Shown here one piece after another: positions 61,726 to 64,000 of a DNA stretch of 64,000 bases. The position numbers were made by a program, and so were the translations under genes. Below the pieces are notes generated by a model. It made no database searches, had not been told where the DNA came from, and saw only the letters and a program-made list of their open reading frames with translations. Position 1 is the first letter of the stretch, and every line of letters starts with the position of its first letter. The DNA comes from Climacium dendroides. Lineage: Eukaryota; Streptophyta; Bryopsida; Hypnales; Climaciaceae. The stretch lies in assembly GCA_950106755.1 (NCBI GenBank), contig OX467082.1:31310001-31374000 (forward strand). Reading direction: 5' to 3'.

Positions 61726-61993
61726 GGTGGCGAAACGGAGCTGGAATACGCGCGGAGCGAGGGATGGCGCGACAGAGCGAGAGCAGACGACAGGCAGTCC
61801 CTGGTGCTGCGAAAAGAACGAGCTTTGCGCAGGGCTAGGGTTTTGGGGCGAGCCAGACGACGATGCGCGGTATTGCGGTCCCGGTGGAACCCGGCCCCGG
61901 CACAGTGCTTGAAGGTAACGAAATGAACTCTGAGCTTACCGGTGGAGCACGTCAGCCCACCCACATTAGTACTCGACGTGACCGGTACCGGTA
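61726..61993 (-). promoter_or_regulatory. Promoter region of eS17 copy 2
   Basis: The telo-box-like AAACCCTAG (minus strand, 61,843-61,835) lies about 115 bases upstream of the start codon. ACCGGTACCGGTA lies at 61,981-61,993, equivalent in position to the ACCGGT run of copy 1. Upstream of this the homology with copy 1 appears to end. Confidence 0.55.
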
Positions 61994-64000
61994 TTCTTTC
62001 GCTCGGAATAGCAACTCTTTTCCTAGTCCCACTACCTTAAAGGTCAAATGACCAAAAAAAATTGATTATATCATTAGTCAACTCTAGAAAAATGCAATCT
62101 AAATGTTTTCAGAATTTTTTTGACATTTCTACAATATTTTAGAAATTTTCGACGGAAATTTTCAAAGTTGTAAATATAAAATAGCTTGTATTTATCACTA
62201 AACTCACCTTGAATGCACACCCTTGAAGCATTAAATGTCTCAATTTTCATTGATTGCTTCAAAAAACTCTTCACCTTTAATGGTTGTGATTCTTGGAAGT
62301 GTTCATACAAGGTCATTTTTTAAGTGTTGGAGAAAGAAAATGTTGCTTTTAGGTGTTTCTACCTTAGTTTTAACAATTTTCTTCAAAATTGATTTTATTT
62401 GTATAAACTTCATTTTATCAAATTCATTTTAGATATATTCATAATTTCAAAAGAGATACCATGATAAATTAAAAATAATATCTTCATTGGATCAAAGCCT
62501 ATTTAGTATCTAAAGAATGGGGTACTAGCAAAATTTGGTTTTGAATTATTTTTGAACAAACAATTTGGAGAAAGAAGTTACTACCTTATATAAGCAATTA
62601 GTACTCCCCATACATTACTTAAAGATAGTTCCCATAGTGTTAGAAAGATTTGAATTCAACATTTTTGAGATGCAACCAAAAGTTTATTATATATATTTAG
62701 AGCTTCCTTATATGTTTTAGTAATTGCAAAATGTTAGAATACTAAAAAACAATGAATACATCAATTTTTTAGTGCAATAATTGAAAACAAACTTATTGTG
62801 AAAGTATGATATGGATATGTTTATGATTTGTTTTCTATCAACATTCAATACCTTGAAGGCTTGAATGGATATCAAATAAGAATATTGCCACCTTTCTATG
62901 TAGAATTGGGTTTGGTCTAAGATTAGTTGTGCATGGACACTAAAATATCCCCTATTATAAACAATGAAAAAGAAAAGATTAGGATGTCTCTCCAAAAAAT
63001 TGCTTGCATTCACCATCCTATAGGTCCTACCCAACTTGCTTAATCCTTTAGTAGGATAATAGGATAACATAGACCTTGAAAGTCCATATAAATAGTAGTA
63101 CATCCAAGAACTCTTTTGGATTAAAATATTTGAACAATTTACATGAATGAGAAGAGCATGGGTAACATGCAGCAAGGATGAATAGAGATCCTAGCTAGTT
63201 CGGATGAAATTCAACATAACTAAGTTAAACTAGCAAGAAGACTTGACGTATTAATTTTACTTTGTAAGGGTGATGATGCTCTAATGAGCATATATTTTGT
63301 AAAATCTTGTACATTCTACTTTATATTTAAGTCATATACCCATCTTTGAACATTTGTAAGGTATTCTACTTGTTTAATTAAAATTCTTATAAATGAAAAA
63401 AATACTTTCTAAATACATTTGATTACAAAAGTGAAACCTCTTATTTTGCAAGTGTGTATAATTGAATAAGTTGGATGTATTAGTAAGTAGATCAAAAGAA
63501 ATGTATATGCATAAGAATAGTTTTATCAATCATATTAAATGTTAAAGTATGCATATAAGAATAAACATTACAAAAATATATATATAATAGAAAATATAAT
63601 TGGAACCAAAAAAAGGTATAAAGATTCTAAAATAATATTTTATATTAAACAAAAACATTGATTGTTGGAAGAATTATTATACTAAATGAAGACACCATTA
63701 TGGAGCAAAATTTATTTTTCTTAACTAAAGAAAGGATTTGATCATGTGATGCAAAATATAAAATTATAATAAGACACATAATTTTCAATGCTTTTATTTC
63801 ATGCTCATTCAACTCCAAAACTTTGTACATTTCAAAAAAAGATATTTGGTTTTTAGTTAGCAATTGATGGTTGATTTTGACATATTTTGGTTTGCTTCAA
63901 TTTTCAATATAGGTTTTGAATACAAATCCCAAAATACACTATCTTTGACATTTTGAATTTGGATGCATTTTCTATAAATTATTTTATTTTAAGACTAAAC
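61994..64000. other. AT-rich intergenic DNA
   Basis: No gene is supported. The 152-residue minus-strand frame at 62,717-63,175 has the composition expected of AT-rich DNA and no domain I recognise, although its length is unusual for this background. Confidence 0.45.

Noticed and set aside
62717..63175. 152-residue minus-strand frame as a retroelement polyprotein fragment
   Set aside because: Length is suggestive, but no integrase, protease or reverse-transcriptase motif can be pointed to.
1..64000. CRISPR array, bacterial operons or viral genes
   Set aside because: No regularly spaced identical repeats with unique spacers, no bacterial gene organisation, and all supported genes are intron-containing plant genes.

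Overview
This window is nuclear DNA of a land plant. The evidence is two plant-specific multi-exon genes, a CROWDED NUCLEI / NMCP nuclear-lamina protein and a BP-80-type vacuolar sorting receptor, together with GT-AG introns of about 110-1,100 bases. The genes are GC-rich islands in a very AT-rich, gene-poor background. A bryophyte, perhaps a moss, is my best guess for the organism, but the sequence does not prove it.

Layout. Positions 1-9,350 are AT-rich intergenic DNA with decayed repeats, including two Helitron-like elements (2,303-2,851 and 7,778-8,620) and a TIR element. Positions 9,380-18,583 carry the CRWN/NMCP gene on the + strand with a GC-rich upstream region and nine coding exons. 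I join these exons into a protein of about 1,498 residues. Positions 18,600-41,700 hold no gene I can support. They are a graveyard of non-autonomous DNA transposons, fold-back elements, diverged direct repeats, a minisatellite, a Helitron-like copy and a tRNA-derived SINE. Positions 41,900-49,620 carry the vacuolar sorting receptor on the + strand in ten coding exons, giving 630 residues. One of its introns holds a 400-base near-perfect hairpin. Positions 52,493-61,993 carry two copies of the gene for ribosomal protein eS17 in tail-to-tail orientation, about 6 kb apart, plus a candidate 48-residue membrane protein gene divergent from the left copy. Positions 62,000-64,000 are AT-rich with no supported feature.

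The genes do not form a pathway. CRWN shapes the nuclear periphery, the receptor carries soluble cargo toward the vacuole, and eS17 is part of the small ribosomal subunit. The most interesting structural signal is the eS17 pair. The promoters and first introns have diverged clearly, yet the second exon and about 500 bases of 3' flank are almost identical. That pattern is what recent gene conversion between inverted copies would leave.

Exon joins were made by hand from splice signals, reading frame and remembered family features. No alignment, transcript or database search was available. Percent identities and repeat boundaries are by eye.
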